A stretch of 40,195 bases of DNA, taken from positions 1 to 40,195 of the forward strand of contig JAUHYZ010000020.1 in NCBI GenBank assembly GCA_030426245.1. Reading direction: 5' to 3'. The stretch comes from Alphaproteobacteria bacterium. GTDB taxonomy: Bacteria > Pseudomonadota > Alphaproteobacteria > Sphingomonadales > Sphingomonadaceae. The notes beneath the pieces were generated by a model. That model was given only the letters and a program-made list of their open reading frames with translations. It did not search any database and was not told where the DNA came from. Positions 39,938 through 40,195 of this stretch are shown here, one piece after another (position 1 is the stretch's first letter; the number at the start of each line of letters is the position of its first letter). Made by a program: the position numbers and the translations under genes.

Positions 39938-40195
39938 TCAGGCAGGTTCACTAGCCTTCAACCCGATGTCTTCTGCGCGTGCGAAGTTTCCGTGGAGGCC
40001 GAAGCGCAGGCGGATGGGGACTTTGATCGTGGCGATGGGTCCCTTCTCGATATCCAGCGCATCGAAGATCAGCAGATCGCTGCGATGGTCCTCCAGGCGG
40101 TTGCAGATCATCACGATCCAGCCGTCGCCTTCCGCCGCATCTGCTGTGCGCGGGACGAAGCAGGGTTCCTGCAGGCTCGAGACCGGCCCGCACCA
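39938..40195 (-). CDS. Carotenoid oxygenase family protein, C-terminal part only
   Basis: The frame is open at the end of the window; only the last 85 residues are present. They read Q-E-P-C-F-V-P-R, A-E-G-D-G-W-I-V, N-R-L-E-D-H-R-S-D-L-L-I-F-D-A and I-R-L-R-F-G-L-H-G-N-F, a close parallel to the end of the gene at 30269 (Q-E-C-Q-F-V-P-R, P-E-G-D-G-W-L-L, F-H-G-T-W). The His of G-L-H-G is the fourth iron ligand of this family. A second stilbene- or isoeugenol-cleaving oxygenase is therefore encoded here, convergent with ligW. The antisense-looking frame over the same bases is not real. Confidence 0.85.
   Translation of the reverse strand, partial: WCGPVSSLQEPCFVPRTADAAEGDGWIVMICNRLEDHRSDLLIFDALDIEKGPIATIKVPIRLRFGLHGNFARAEDIGLKASEPA

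Noticed and set aside
1..40195. Prophage, insertion sequence, CRISPR array or integron in the window
   Set aside because: No transposase, integrase, phage gene, attachment-site repeat or spaced repeat array was seen; the repeated elements found are short promoter-proximal palindromes.

Overview
The window looks like chromosomal DNA of a sphingomonad alphaproteobacterium (Novosphingobium/Sphingobium/Erythrobacter relatives). The signs are a moderately high GC content, three TonB-dependent receptors (TBDRs), a UrcA-family protein, TadE/TadG pilus genes, and enzymes of lignin-derived aromatic catabolism closest to those known from Sphingobium sp. SYK-6 and Novosphingobium. It is almost entirely protein coding. 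I saw no rRNA, tRNA, CRISPR array or intact insertion sequence.

Layout. 1-2042: the 3' end of a TadG-like gene and two TadE-like minor pilins. 2131-2424: a UrcA-family secreted protein. 2708-6307 (minus): an iron-uptake operon (PepSY membrane protein, small membrane protein, siderophore-type TBDR) behind a good Fur box. 6709-7815: an exported esterase-like hydrolase. 7948-24725: a dense ring-cleavage catabolic island. It holds a GST, an MFS transporter, a decarboxylase-type amidohydrolase, two long fumarylacetoacetases and one short FAH-family enzyme, a metallo-beta-lactamase-fold hydrolase, an FAD hydroxylase, an extradiol dioxygenase, a TBDR, a cupin, two TetR regulators, an orphan solute-binding lipoprotein and a BKACE enzyme. 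24990-31726: a VanA-like Rieske oxygenase divergent from a five-gene operon (aldehyde dehydrogenase, SnoaL-like protein, alcohol dehydrogenase, alpha/beta hydrolase, lignostilbene-dioxygenase-like carotenoid oxygenase). 31940-35317: a TBDR preceded by the collapsed remnant of an aromatic-acid MFS transporter. 35533-37073: LysR and MarR regulators. 37300-39790: an aldehyde dehydrogenase and a LigW-type 5-carboxyvanillate decarboxylase. 39938-end: the 3' end of a second carotenoid oxygenase.

Main discovery. Seven copies of a 20-bp palindrome, WATTCY-N8-RGAATW, lie in intergenic DNA at 8674, 13417, 17182, 19702, 19724, 19827 and 23522. Each is in front of a different transcription unit of the 8-24 kb island, or doubled in front of the receptor. 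This ties the scattered, divergently oriented genes into one regulon, most simply controlled by one or both TetR proteins encoded inside it. The gene set (receptor, porter, hydroxylase, extradiol dioxygenase, three FAH-fold hydrolases, BKACE) does not match any complete pathway I can name.

The right half reads as a lignin-dimer module. A SnoaL-like protein beside a stilbene-cleaving oxygenase recalls the diarylpropane lyase/lignostilbene dioxygenase pair. The aldehyde and alcohol dehydrogenases would process the aromatic aldehydes, the Rieske enzyme could O-demethylate a methoxybenzoate, and LigW would return 5-carboxyvanillate to vanillate. These pathway links are inferred from gene content and are not shown by sequence alone.
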